Shown here: positions 23,283 to 34,400 of the stretch, one piece after another | How the letters are laid out: each line of letters begins with the position of its first letter | How positions within the stretch are numbered: position 1 is the stretch's first letter | Assembly: GCA_003864495.1 (NCBI GenBank) | Contig: ML133421.1 | Span: 868,001-932,000 of the forward strand | Source: Nemopilema nomurai | Lineage: Eukaryota; Cnidaria; Scyphozoa; Rhizostomeae; Rhizostomatidae | Reading direction: 5' to 3' | Length of the DNA: 64,000 bases | Position numbers and translations under genes: made by a program | The notes under the pieces: generated by a model | What the model was told of the DNA's origin: nothing | What the model saw: the letters and a program-made list of their open reading frames with translations, nothing else | The model's database searches: none

Positions 23283-25526
23283 TTAGATTCGAGATGTTAT
23301 GAACGATTGAGAGGCAGCTTGTAGACGATTGATTGCAATCATCAATTGCCTCTTCACTTGGTCCCAGTCTTTATCGATTCGATTCTCTGCTCTGAAAATG
23401 GCCTCCGAAATAGCAGTAAACCGAGTTCTACGTGTTACTAAATCCCATCTTGTAGAATAAACAACATTTCTTAGGTCTTCTCTTCCCATCGTCCCAGACT
23501 GGTGAATAAGTTGTCGCTGGAAATTCTGAAGTCGATCATTTACCATTCGAACCTTGAGATGGTCGCCTTTGTTTACATTTCTGATTCGCTCTTCGAAATG
23601 CTTTACCGTCAACGTTAAATTCCGCGCAGAGTTAACCAGCATGTCGCAAGACACATTCTGAGGAATGACAAACCGTTCGTGACGTGTTTTGAAATCAACT
23701 GCATAATTGTAAATAGCGTTGGCTGCCTTCGACAAATTGAATCGTAGAATTGTCGAATCAGCCAAATTCAAAGCTGCTTTCATCAAAACTTTCCCAACCA
23801 AGAGATGATAACGAAAGCCCGGATCCACAAACTTTTTGAGCCAGTCAAAGTTGTCATATGTCGAATGGTACACTGGGTTCCCTAATGGGTATTTCGTGCC
23901 AGGAATCTTTGCATAAGTGTACTTCAAATCGACTGAAGACACGCCAATCGTTTGGCAGAATGGTGTAAAGTCACTACCAGCGATGAGAACTGTTGTCCTC
24001 GGCTCACGTTTATCCGAAGAACTTGGAATCTTTTTAACCCAGTCCTGGTACAGATTCACTTTCGTCGTTGGCTCAGTAAGTGTCTTTGCTTCGTCGAAGA
24101 AGACATCATCCAGTTCTGAAGTTGATCTCAAATCGATGGTGTGGTTACCCTCGACAGCTACATCAACATTCAAGTAGGCCACTGCTTGTTCGTACAACAT
24201 CGAAGCGTGCTCTTCTACCCATTCCGTGGAGCCGATCATTCCATGCTCATGTCCATCCCAGCTCAATAACATAAGACTTCTGCGTGGTCTCCAGCCATGC
24301 CGCCTGGCCTTCCCTAAACATCTTGCGATTTCCATGAGTGTCGCTTGGGCACCAGAAGCGTCTGATGCACCATCTCCCCAACTATCATGATGGCTTCCAA
24401 TCAGCACGTGCCTATCTGGCTCAACATTCCCGTGAATTTTGCCAGAGATAATGTTGAGAGTTTTAGCCTTAAGCTCGTTTTCAACGTTCATTCGAACCAA
24501 GAGAGACGAATTCAGTTTGTATGCAAATCCACCGTCTCCATTGAACCGCTTCGGGGCATCCTTTCCGTCCATGGCTTCGAGAAGAAGCCTGGCATCTTTA
24601 AATGCGATTGGTTGCGATGGGATACTAGGAATAGGCGAAGCCTTGTCGATTTTTACTTGATAGAAACCCTGCTTGGAGGGATAGCCTCTAGTGAGGGGGT
24701 CTCCTGATCTCTCCAGTACTGTCCCAATTTGTACGCCCGAATCGGGCAGCTCCCATCCGTTGGGGTACTGAGCATCTACTCCGTTGGGATTTACCTGCAT
24801 CGGGTCAGAGAAGAGGATGACCCCCTTTGCCCCGTTCAAGACTGCATAATCTACTTGTTGGCCCCTGTATGGAAAGCCGTGTCTCACAATAACGATCTTT
24901 CCGGAAACATTGACTCCATGTTCTCGAAGTTCTTTGAAGTCCTGCTCAGTCCCAAAGTTAGCGTACACAAGGAATCCACTGATATTTCCGGAGGGGGAGT
25001 ACGCATGGAACGGGGCCACAACGTCGTTCTTGGTTGTCGCCGGGTTTGTGACAGAGAAACCGAAGACTGTCCCGTTATTGTAGTGCGCCACGATCTCAGC
25101 TGGCCTCTTGGGATAAGAAAGCGGCACGTCGTATTTGTGTATTTTGACGTCTTCTACACCGAACTTCCGCCATTTTGTCGCAACGTAAATTGCTTGGGTC
25201 TCTGCATTGTCCGTTCCTGACATACGAGGTGCCCTTGAAAAGTGTTTGGTCTCTTCTTCGATATTCTTGGCACTCATTTCAGAGACCAAACTTCCATGCT
25301 GTTTGAATCTAGCCACTTCATTATCAAGACTAGTGCCTTTTGCATGACACGATACTGTAGTGCATCGAGACTTTATTGCGTAGCCAACAAACATAGCTAT
25401 GACAAGAGAGCTTACGCATAGTGCTGCAAGAAGTATTCTTTTTCTACTGCATGAAAGGCCCTGAAATGCCATGTTTGCTTGCGTTGAGACTCCTTGGTAC
25501 TTGTACCCATGCGGAATCATTATCAC
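23283..25526 (-). CDS. Glutamate carboxypeptidase II-like M28B membrane protein, copy 2, intronless
   Basis: A 747-residue tandem paralogue of the gene at 17673-19871 with the same order: transmembrane helix (about 31-50), PA domain, M28 zinc domain, dimerisation domain. From the EVARFKQHG motif to the stop codon it is nearly identical to copy 1 in protein and DNA. Before that point the tail and membrane helix are unrelated. It also reads WDGHEHG, with His at the catalytic Glu position, and it further changes SHRDSW to SHHDSW beside the first zinc ligand. The frame has three possible starts (Met1, Met3, Met19, the last being MAFQG); Met19 would leave a shorter cytosolic tail. It has a single exon. 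The near-identity of long coding blocks with different flanks suggests gene conversion or duplication of the ectodomain segment only. Confidence 0.9.
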   Translation of the reverse strand: MIMIPHGYKYQGVSTQANMAFQGLSCSRKRILLAALCVSSLVIAMFVGYAIKSRCTTVSCHAKGTSLDNEVARFKQHGSLVSEMSAKNIEEETKHFSRAPRMSGTDNAETQAIYVATKWRKFGVEDVKIHKYDVPLSYPKRPAEIVAHYNNGTVFGFSVTNPATTKNDVVAPFHAYSPSGNISGFLVYANFGTEQDFKELREHGVNVSGKIVIVRHGFPYRGQQVDYAVLNGAKGVILFSDPMQVNPNGVDAQYPNGWELPDSGVQIGTVLERSGDPLTRGYPSKQGFYQVKIDKASPIPSIPSQPIAFKDARLLLEAMDGKDAPKRFNGDGGFAYKLNSSLLVRMNVENELKAKTLNIISGKIHGNVEPDRHVLIGSHHDSWGDGASDASGAQATLMEIARCLGKARRHGWRPRRSLMLLSWDGHEHGMIGSTEWVEEHASMLYEQAVAYLNVDVAVEGNHTIDLRSTSELDDVFFDEAKTLTEPTTKVNLYQDWVKKIPSSSDKREPRTTVLIAGSDFTPFCQTIGVSSVDLKYTYAKIPGTKYPLGNPVYHSTYDNFDWLKKFVDPGFRYHLLVGKVLMKAALNLADSTILRFNLSKAANAIYNYAVDFKTRHERFVIPQNVSCDMLVNSARNLTLTVKHFEERIRNVNKGDHLKVRMVNDRLQNFQRQLIHQSGTMGREDLRNVVYSTRWDLVTRRTRFTAISEAIFRAENRIDKDWDQVKRQLMIAINRLQAASQSFITSRI

Positions 25527-27432
25527 CTGCTCTCTCGTGTCATTTTACAGCGCCGCTCTTTTGCCAATGTTACTCGAGCCGAAGGTTTTGACTCAAACAA
25601 AGGAAAAAGAATTGTGCTGCAATTCGACCTGAAAAGTCTCGGATGGATCATTTGTTCCTGGTATCTTGTGACCGGATGTAGCTTTCACAGGGATTCGCAT
25701 GATTGAAACACAGAGATGACGCCCCCCCCCCCCCTTTGCATGAAAGCTTCTTCCTACTTCCCTAGTGGACAGAGTACTCGGCTGTCAGCACTTTATCATA
25801 TCAAAGCAACGCCTTGGTTTACTGATAATAGCCCGAGTAATTCGGGCCTTGGAGAAGCTAGGCTTTCACGGATGCAGGAAAAGGGCTCCGTTTTCACATT
25901 GCAGCTGCCTTTCTGGCTATTGCTGTGACTTAAAGTAATTAAAAAACTATTATTTCCGCCATGGCTTTGATTTCCTTAAATGAAGTATAATTATAGCATG
26001 CCTGTGTGGTTCATTTCATGCAACATCTTTGACATTAATTATCTATGTCCAAGATAATTATTCAGGATTAAGACATATCAAAGAAGACAAGATAAACTCT
26101 CTCTTATTTATCAAAGCGTGTTTATCGTTGGAAAATCCTAGTGCTTTTTCACCTATTGAGAAACTGCTTGCTGCCTTGAAGCTAAATTGTCCAATTAGCT
26201 CAGGCCTGTCCATGCTTTAGAGTTGCCTGGCCCTTTCATTTTTTTGATGTAGCTTCATTAAGTTTAAATTTAAAAAATTTCAAGGCCACACAGCTAAAAT
26301 GTAGCCTTATTTCATTGGAGAGAGTAGTCAGCGCACTAACGATTCAACAGTAAATGTAACCTCATTTTAGGATGGGTCCAGTGATTGGGAGAAGGGGGCA
26401 CTGTCGCCGCGTAAGAAATACATAATTACCTTGGATTAACTGCCAGCATGCTTGCTTAGTCATGATTATGTAATGATTGTAGTCGCTGAGATCATAACAC
26501 CGTAGTAAGCCATTTAGGCCTATTTCGTGTACAACTTTGTAGAACTTTGAGGGGGTATATTTAGTCATTTCGTAATATTACCTAAAATAAGTCATTATCA
26601 ATAAGCAATTCTTAGCTAGAACTTTCTGTAGAAAAGGTATATATACAGACGGAAGGTATCAAGTAGAGAACGAGCGAGAGTGGAACAATCTATTATAGCG
26701 GAGTATCATAAACGGATTACTTCTGTGAGTTCATTTCTGTGAGAAGTTACTGTTGTGGAGAACTAGAACTAATTCCCGATTAAGTCTGCAAGGAGCATAC
26801 CCTGGGTACAAGACCCCCCAGGGTAAAAGAGCCAAAGCTGTATGATACTTAATTAAGAATTAAGAAGTTAATAACTCTCATAGCGGTAGTTAATAATTTC
26901 AATTTTGCTACCTTCTAGTCAGCTGTACTGGAATACCTTCTCAGATTCAGAATTTCTAGCACAAAGGAAAGACGTATCAAGTTGCTTTCTAGCTTATTTC
27001 AATGACAAGATACTGACTTTTTATATGGCAGGACGCTTTTGTTTTGCTTCTCGTAGCTTTCATGGTCAAAGTCAGATTCTTAGATAATCAACATTGGAAT
27101 TAAAGCTAAAGGGCATTTTGAATGCAAACAACAACTTCGGCAAGATCAGAGGCAAGAACTAGAAAACGAAGGTACTCAGTAGTGTTCAAGCTGACGCTGG
27201 GTCTCTTGCTTTCCTTAAGCTACCGACGCCATGTTTCAGTTGTTTGCTTGGCCGACAATGAATAGATTACGAAGTTGTTTGACGTAGGGTATTAATTTAT
27301 AATTAATATGGTGGGTAACAGCCAAAAAACCATGGCAAACTTCTAGCTGTTAAGTCTCCTTCCTATATGAAATTCCCCGGCTCACTCTTTGAGTCCGCAT
27401 GCTACCGTCCCTCGGTTTGTCCATACGACTGA
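25527..27432. other. Intergenic between M28B copy 2 and opsin
   Basis: No gene recognised. It contains a run of 13 C (25722-25734). The segment near 26630-26850 has a TATATATA box followed by GAACGAGCGAGAG-type sequence that looks a little like the promoter/R region of an LTR, but no partner LTR or primer-binding site is visible. Confidence 0.5.
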
Positions 27433-28440
27433 CTATGCCTTGCATTTCTTCGTTATGTTACCCAGCGACATATCCAAGAGGCGATATATTTCCATTGGCA
27501 TCATTCTAAGATCCTGTCGAAAGGTTTTTACTTTGAAAGCATAAAGAATTGGATTCAAAATACATGAGCTTTTTGCGATTAAGCTGCAGATTCGACCCAG
27601 TGCCTCGTATATGTCGCTATCGAACCTGACTTGACAAAACCTCAGCATTGAGAGTACGGAGTAGGGCGTCCATGCAAACAGAGTGGCCATCGCCATCATC
27701 CACGTGATTTGGGTCGCTTTCGATTCCGCCTTCGCATTTTTGATGACCTCTGCGGAGTGCCGTCCGAAGTGTGTCCGCGCATAGCGCTTCATCGACTGCA
27801 ATGTTCTTTTGCAGAGTAGATTGCAGGCAAAGGTCAAGACAAAGGGAAGGATAAAGCAGAATACCATGATGCAAAAGACGAAAGTCCTGTGAACACTGTC
27901 ATCCGTATCCCAGTTAATAGTGCAGCTGTTGAAGACATAGAGACTATAGTCGTTCCACTTGAGCAATGGAAACATGGCCCAAAACACTGAATACCCCAAG
28001 GCAATGCCAAGAAAAATTGCCTGGAAAGTGGAGCGTGACGTCAACATTTTCAGCTTCAGCCACGGAGAGCAGATGTGTATGCACTTCTCGACGTTTAGAA
28101 TGACAATGATGGATATCGACGTGTAGGCGAAGAGGGTGACAGTGAATGCGGACGCCTGGCATAGCGCCGGTCGAAAGCCGTTCGCCATCGAGAAGAGCTG
28201 CAGGGAAAACCCCACAGACGACTGCAATGCATCACTGCACGCCAGGCTGCACGTGAAACACCTCTTCAAGAGAACGTTGCGGTGAAACTTCTTCTTGAAG
28301 TAAAAGTAATGCGCAACTACAGCAAGGTTCAGTATCAACGACAGCACCATAAGAATGATAATGCCAACTTTGTACCACAGTGACATGATGTTCTCGTCAT
28401 GATCGCTGTCTATCGAGGTCCTTGTGCTGTTGGCAAGCAT
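27433..28440 (-). CDS. Opsin (class A GPCR with retinal-binding lysine), intronless, anthozoan type
   Basis: A 335-residue seven-helix protein (TM1 about 21-46, TM2 56-80, TM3 92-117, TM4 138-158, TM5 187-211, TM6 243-267, TM7 279-303). Lys290 lies exactly six residues before NPILY, as bovine Lys296 does before NPVIY, in an AKSS context typical of opsins. Cys94 and Cys173 (SCTINW) would make the usual disulfide. WTPY in TM6 and Asp70 in TM2 are conserved. The (D/E)RY motif reads EKC. Neither counterion site is acidic: the position of Glu113 is Ser97, and Glu181 aligns with Leu167/Tyr168. There is one NxS site at the N-terminus and a short C-terminal tail. Being intronless and of this motif set, it fits cnidarian-only opsin groups (cnidops or anthozoan-specific opsins). 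The subgroup needs a tree. Confidence 0.85.
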   Translation of the reverse strand: MLANSTRTSIDSDHDENIMSLWYKVGIIILMVLSLILNLAVVAHYFYFKKKFHRNVLLKRCFTCSLACSDALQSSVGFSLQLFSMANGFRPALCQASAFTVTLFAYTSISIIVILNVEKCIHICSPWLKLKMLTSRSTFQAIFLGIALGYSVFWAMFPLLKWNDYSLYVFNSCTINWDTDDSVHRTFVFCIMVFCFILPFVLTFACNLLCKRTLQSMKRYARTHFGRHSAEVIKNAKAESKATQITWMMAMATLFAWTPYSVLSMLRFCQVRFDSDIYEALGRICSLIAKSSCILNPILYAFKVKTFRQDLRMMPMEIYRLLDMSLGNITKKCKA

Positions 28441-31400
28441 GGTTGCGATCTGGCGGCAAGAAGCTTTCTCGGCAAGAAGCTTAGACGGTCATCAGCGACT
28501 AAACCTGCAATCAGAAAATTCATTTTAGTCAATAAGAACTAATCAACCCCACAATAAGAACTAATCAACCCCACCCTGTCCATCTCTTGGTAGATTACTT
28601 TTCTCATAACCATTTTACTCACTCACTTCTATTCTATTGTCGCGGATACATTGAAAGATAAGCCTTCACCCTTATTCAAAAAGTAGGACGTCAGAGGAAG
28701 AAGGTAAGAGAGAAAGAATCATGGATTGTATCAGCGAGGAACGCACTTAAAGCATGCATCGTTTTAGGATAAGTGGCTAAATATCTCGTTGCCTTTATTT
28801 CACTTTTAGTTTAGGGAATTTGTGTGAGATATTTGCAGTTGAAGACATGCTGTTCGGTCAAGAACGGTTAGCCTCAGACGTGCTGTCTATACCGTTTATC
28901 CCATCCAATGTACGTAGCTGCTTGGACGATTCGTATTGGAAAAAAGCGGACCCATTTTACAGAATTGTGTCGCTTTACCTATTGACCATCCTTCACGCTG
29001 CGAAAGGTCCCATTTTATAGACGATAGTACAAATCGATTGGTGACGTTTTGAAACCGTCTGCTATCTTCTTGGCGAAGAAGAAAAGTGCATGATTGATGA
29101 AATTACCCTTGTCAGTCTCTTACCATTTGTTATTATACATTATTTTTGTTTTGTCTTGTCTTTTGACATTAGACCATTCGCTTGAAGACTTTTAATATAC
29201 AAGTCGCCACATAAGAAATCGCTTCTCCTTTGAGTGTCTTACGGTTACACATTAACAAACAAATACCGTGAATACATTACTACCATTGAGAGATTTAAAC
29301 AGATTCGCTTTTCAGCATTTATCTGTGAGTCAAAATGACAGGCGAAAATGTCGAAAAACGGGCAACCTTGTCTTGCAAAGGACTTGATAAGATCATGCTT
29401 ACTTAGACAAAGTGGCCGAAAACCTGGCCTTGTTAAAAAATTGCAAAAAACTTAACTAAATCAAAAGCCTCATTGTATTTTACTAAATCGAAATGAAATC
29501 GAAAATTTTTGCGTTTGAAAGCGACTGGTGCAATTTTTAAAGTAGAATGATTATTTTCACACTATTCTGAGGGATTCTAGTATAGCATCTAATGCAAGCA
29601 TCCACAGAAGGAAGCTCTATACGAAAGGCAATCTAATTAGTCAAATCAGAAAAAACGTTCTTTCACGCGTGTTTTCTTTATCAGAAACATCAAAAGGAGA
29701 AGAAGGAAAAATCAATTAAAAAAAATTGTTTCAGCTAGATTGAAATACTTAGTGGCTTTGCTCCGACTACTTTTCTTCTTCCAAGTAAACGGATTACCTA
29801 CAATTCACGATTTAAACACAAGTTGCGAAAATAGATCATTTTTCCTTTGTAGAAAAAAACGAAAGCAACTATTACAACCAAAATGTGGCAAAATTAAAAA
29901 TAATATCCGCTTGTGTTTCTTAGTCCCAAAAACCTATCTGGAAGGGAATTTTTGATCGATTTACAAAAAATGAAGTTATGTAAAACTCCTTAGTTGCCGA
30001 AAAAAACTGGGCTGTTTCCAATTAAGAATCTCGTCGGCTTTTTGATGTATTATTCAATAGAAAAACATTTATTTGGTGGTAGACACCTTAAAAGCACTGT
30101 TTTTTAATTACCCTTTATTGACAAAACCTAATTTTCGTTCACATAAAGACTTTAGTTTTCGATCAAGTTCATTTCTAATAATCACTCTTTAATGAGAACA
30201 CTGACACTAAATTGCTTGGTCTGCACAGACCAAAAATAAACATGTTGATGCAAAAGCTTTTCAAATTCCATTCTTCTTTATTGACTTTTTCTCGAGCAAG
30301 GTGTCTATAACTTACTCAATCTTCGGAAATCTTTATCACAAATTATATAACCAAGATATATGAACAAACGTTTTGAAATATCACGTCGCACACTGTACCG
30401 AGATTTTCGGTAGAACGGAAATATTGCACAAAGGGCATGTCAACAGAAGGATTTCTTAAAGAAGACTTGGAACCTATTACTTTGAAAGACCCTTCAATTT
30501 AGCTGGCCAAAACAGTCCTATTTTTCCATGCACAAGAAGCATAATTCTGATATAAATGTTGTCGTTTAATGAAGCAGAACAACTTACTTTAGTAATTCCT
30601 TTTTCTCTATAACTCTCTCCGGATTATCTCCAAAATTATTTTAACAAACGCTTTCTGCTCTCTCTTGATACCTGCCTAGAGGTACAAACTCATCGACAAG
30701 CCATCCGACAACTCTGCAAAGAATCGTGGGTAAGGCAAAGATTTTGCCTTATAAATAATGCAAATCTCTTTCAAAGAACAGGGAAAATATGGAAATCAAC
30801 AAAAGATTTCGAATTTCTTTCTGACAGCAGAATGTGTTTTTTGTTTTTAATCATATTGTAACTTGCGATTGGTTAAAGCTGTATTTAGCTGCTTGCAATG
30901 AAAAATCTCCATCATGCCAATACTCTGATTAAAATTTCGCTTCCATTAAGAAGGAGAATTGAAATGAAACCTAGCTGTGGGGGGACGCAAATAAAAGGCT
31001 CTGCAAAAATTCGTCTATAATCCTTCAGAGGCGTTTGCTTTAGAATGCATGAACGGGCTCTAGTCACAAAGGTTGCAATGAGCTCTGTATTTCTTATTCA
31101 CTTGTTAGACTATTCTTCTCTCAATATGTCATTCAAGGCACTGTTAGTAACATTAAGAAACATGCATTGAGCCAAGCTTTAAAATAAATTTCAAATTGGA
31201 AAAAATATTTGTATAGATATGAGGAAGACATGTGGCAAATTCCCAGGACTTGCATACGCTTTAAAAAACAGCCCAAGCTCTCTCACGATCAACATCTAAA
31301 TTAGATTGCATTTAAAAGAAGTGTAACGTGAAACATCAACCTTGAGCGCATCGATGAATATTTTTGCAAGCCTGAGGGAAATAAGTGCACTAAATAAATG

Positions 31401-34400
31401 GGCAATAGAATAAGTCTTTTTACGGCTGATTCATACCTGGAGCAGGCGTGGCAGGCCTTCAAAGAGTAACAGCTCAGCTATATGTCCAGAGTATTCTTTA
31501 ATAATAAGTCGGTACTATCCCTAATTGTTCTCTGTTGGCCTACTGGCAGGCAAGCCTTTTGAACTTTGCGACATTTCCCTGCCTGGGTGCGCGACCTGCA
31601 GATGCAATAAAGCTATATGAACTTGATGAATTGCAATTGCCGAGAAACAGCTTTCAAAGCGAAGTTATTGACTGTTCACGCTTCCAAAGACAGTAACCGA
31701 CATTTTAATCACAGTTCCCCTAATTGAATATAGCAACTTTGAATAGATCTGAAGGGCAAGCGCAAATGATTTTCATTCGAAACTCGGAAAATTCACTTCT
31801 TCTGGGTAATGAATCTTTGATGAAGGCAAAGAGCAGTACATGAAAAAATTTAATACCCTCAGCAGCTGAGCTCGACCTGCCTTATAAGAAGCAACTGCGA
31901 CCACATTGAACTGCTTTTCGCAAAATGTGGAAAATGTTGTTGCCTAACAGATGAGGTGCAGAACAGCAGGAACTAAACAGTTTGACAGTCTTGCGGAGAG
32001 ATCACGGGAAAGGATCTCAAAATAATCTTAATTACAATGGCACACCAAGAGAACTGCTTGGGTACATTATTGCTTTATGGATGAATGACAAAGGAACGGC
32101 CTCTTAGAAGAAAAAGTTGCTCTTCACTACGCTCAATCTGACGACAATGGGCTACGATTCCCTAGAACTCAGCAACATTGGCAAGAACATCTAAATCGAG
32201 GCTTGCACTTGGTCAAGGTGGTACTCGTAGAGAGCAACATTGATGTGATCTCTGGTACCTTAAACCTCTTGAACAAAGTGGCAAGGAAATGATTGTCTTG
32301 ATTCTGAATCATTAACATTTCCTCTAAACTTCTTTATCGAATCAATTCTTTCTTGTGTTGCAGGAAGAAAGAATGAAATACTCTCAAGATTGGTCGGACC
32401 TATTTGTGTTAACTGTTCTCTACTTGTATCTCTTCAAACTCCTCAAGCACATCTGTTTACTGTGTCAGTTATAGATAACTCAGTTCCTTTTGCGAAACAA
32501 ACTTTGCGAAGCTGCAGAGATGCCATAAATAATATCACATGGTTTCTCTTAGAAAGTCGTGACTGACTTGCTTCAAATTTCAAAGGATACTTTTAAACAT
32601 AACAAAAATATAATTGCTATCATGATAACCAAAATAGAAATTCAATGCATTTCTTTCAAGAGAAAGCAATCTTCTTGTATGCAAATGGAATGACAAAATA
32701 GGAAATTAATTTTTTTACAACATAATTGATTCAAACGCCATAATGTGGTTAGCCTCGAATTTAGGTTTCTTTGCACTTCATGTAAAGTTCGTGCTACATT
32801 GTACATTATTAATCAAAACGAGCCTTGCATTTCCTTCGTAATAGTTCCTTATAAACAGCTGAAGATTGATTGATCATTGATAGCACATTCACAGCTCTTG
32901 TTTGACGTGGCTCCATGTTGATGTGGCTCCATGTTGATGTGGCTCAATATCGGTTGCAAAGCCAATTATTACGTTGATTACGTATTTAGTTCAAATTTTC
33001 AAGTTACAATAAGCTCAGTAAAGGTCAACAAGCGACTTTTCTGACACTCTTCTGGCTCATTATGTATCAAATGGGACATTTGTTAAAATGGGAAAAATGC
33101 AGTGCTTTGACTTTAGGACGATGTGGGGGGGGGGGGGGGGGGAATGTTTGGATACTAAAAAATGAGGGTGTGCATTTTTGAGACAGTTTTTGTGAACCGG
33201 TGTTAGAAAAAAGGCTTTAGAATTCACTTGAAACTCAAATTTTACTGTATAGTTAAAATTATGAAGACGGAAATTGTCAGAAATTTTGAATATTTACATA
33301 GCAAAGATAACACATGTATGATCTATATAGGACCTTAAGGCAACCAGCTTTAAATTTAAGCTGTTGAACAGATACCCGGCCTTAGAGTAAATCTCTGGAA
33401 ATGATACCCGGGAAGTCGTCAACAGAATATACAAAGTAATCCCCTCTCTAGGACGCCTTTACCAGAGTCAGTGGATTAAAAATTCAAAAAAAGATTCCAA
33501 GATCTATCAGTTAAAGCTAAATATTGCAATAAATGATGAGGACTGGATCGAATGGATCGAGTGATTTATAGAGCAATGTTTCACAATAGTCTTGAAGGGC
33601 GGAAGCAGAAGGCATTTCTTGAAGCATAAGGCATTTCTTGAAGCAGAAAAGAGCTTTTTCCTCACGTAGATCGTCAATGCCAATTATTTTAATATCCTGC
33701 CGATGAATTGCTTTGCAACACAAGCCGGTTTTCCTTTGAAAGAATAAACTGAGGTGAAAAATTCAGACATGTCATCGAATGTTTTACTGAGCCTTGTCAC
33801 ATTTATCTAATTTTATGTTGACGATATTCTTTCAGGATTCTACTTAAGCAGGTTCGAGAAGGCTGATGGATTTTCCAGGTAAACTTTGCTACAATTCTAG
33901 CGATGAAGGAAATAAGGGAAATTTTGACACAGTGCACATTATCAACAGAGACCTGCGTGATCGTACTCAGCGAGAGCTTTAAAAACTCCCCGCAACCATA
34001 GATAAGAAAACTATTGGAAGGCAAATAGTGTTTTCACCTGCAATCTAGACTTGAGTCTAGCGTGGGCTTCAAAAGTTCAATTTTGATATTTAAGCGTGTA
34101 TACGTGAAGTGAAACAATGGCAAAAATGCATACCTCACCTGTGCGACTCCTTGTAGATTACCTTTGGAATTGATATCAGAATTGACTATTTTCTATGCGG
34201 TGAAATAGGCCAACCAAATCACAAGCATTTTGACCCACTGAACTATCTGGTAGACATTTCAATTCGCATCGGCGAAATCAGTCACAAACCGCTTTCTTGT
34301 ATGTGCGTGGTCTTCATTGACAAAAGCAGTTTCTGACTGGGGCTATGAGCAGATGGTACTTTCAATCAGCGATCATTGCCAGTTGTTAGAGGAATATTAG

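Noticed and set aside
26360..26900. Possible solo LTR with TATATATA and GAACGAGCGAGAG-like sequence
   Set aside because: No second LTR, TG...CA ends, target duplication or primer-binding site could be identified.
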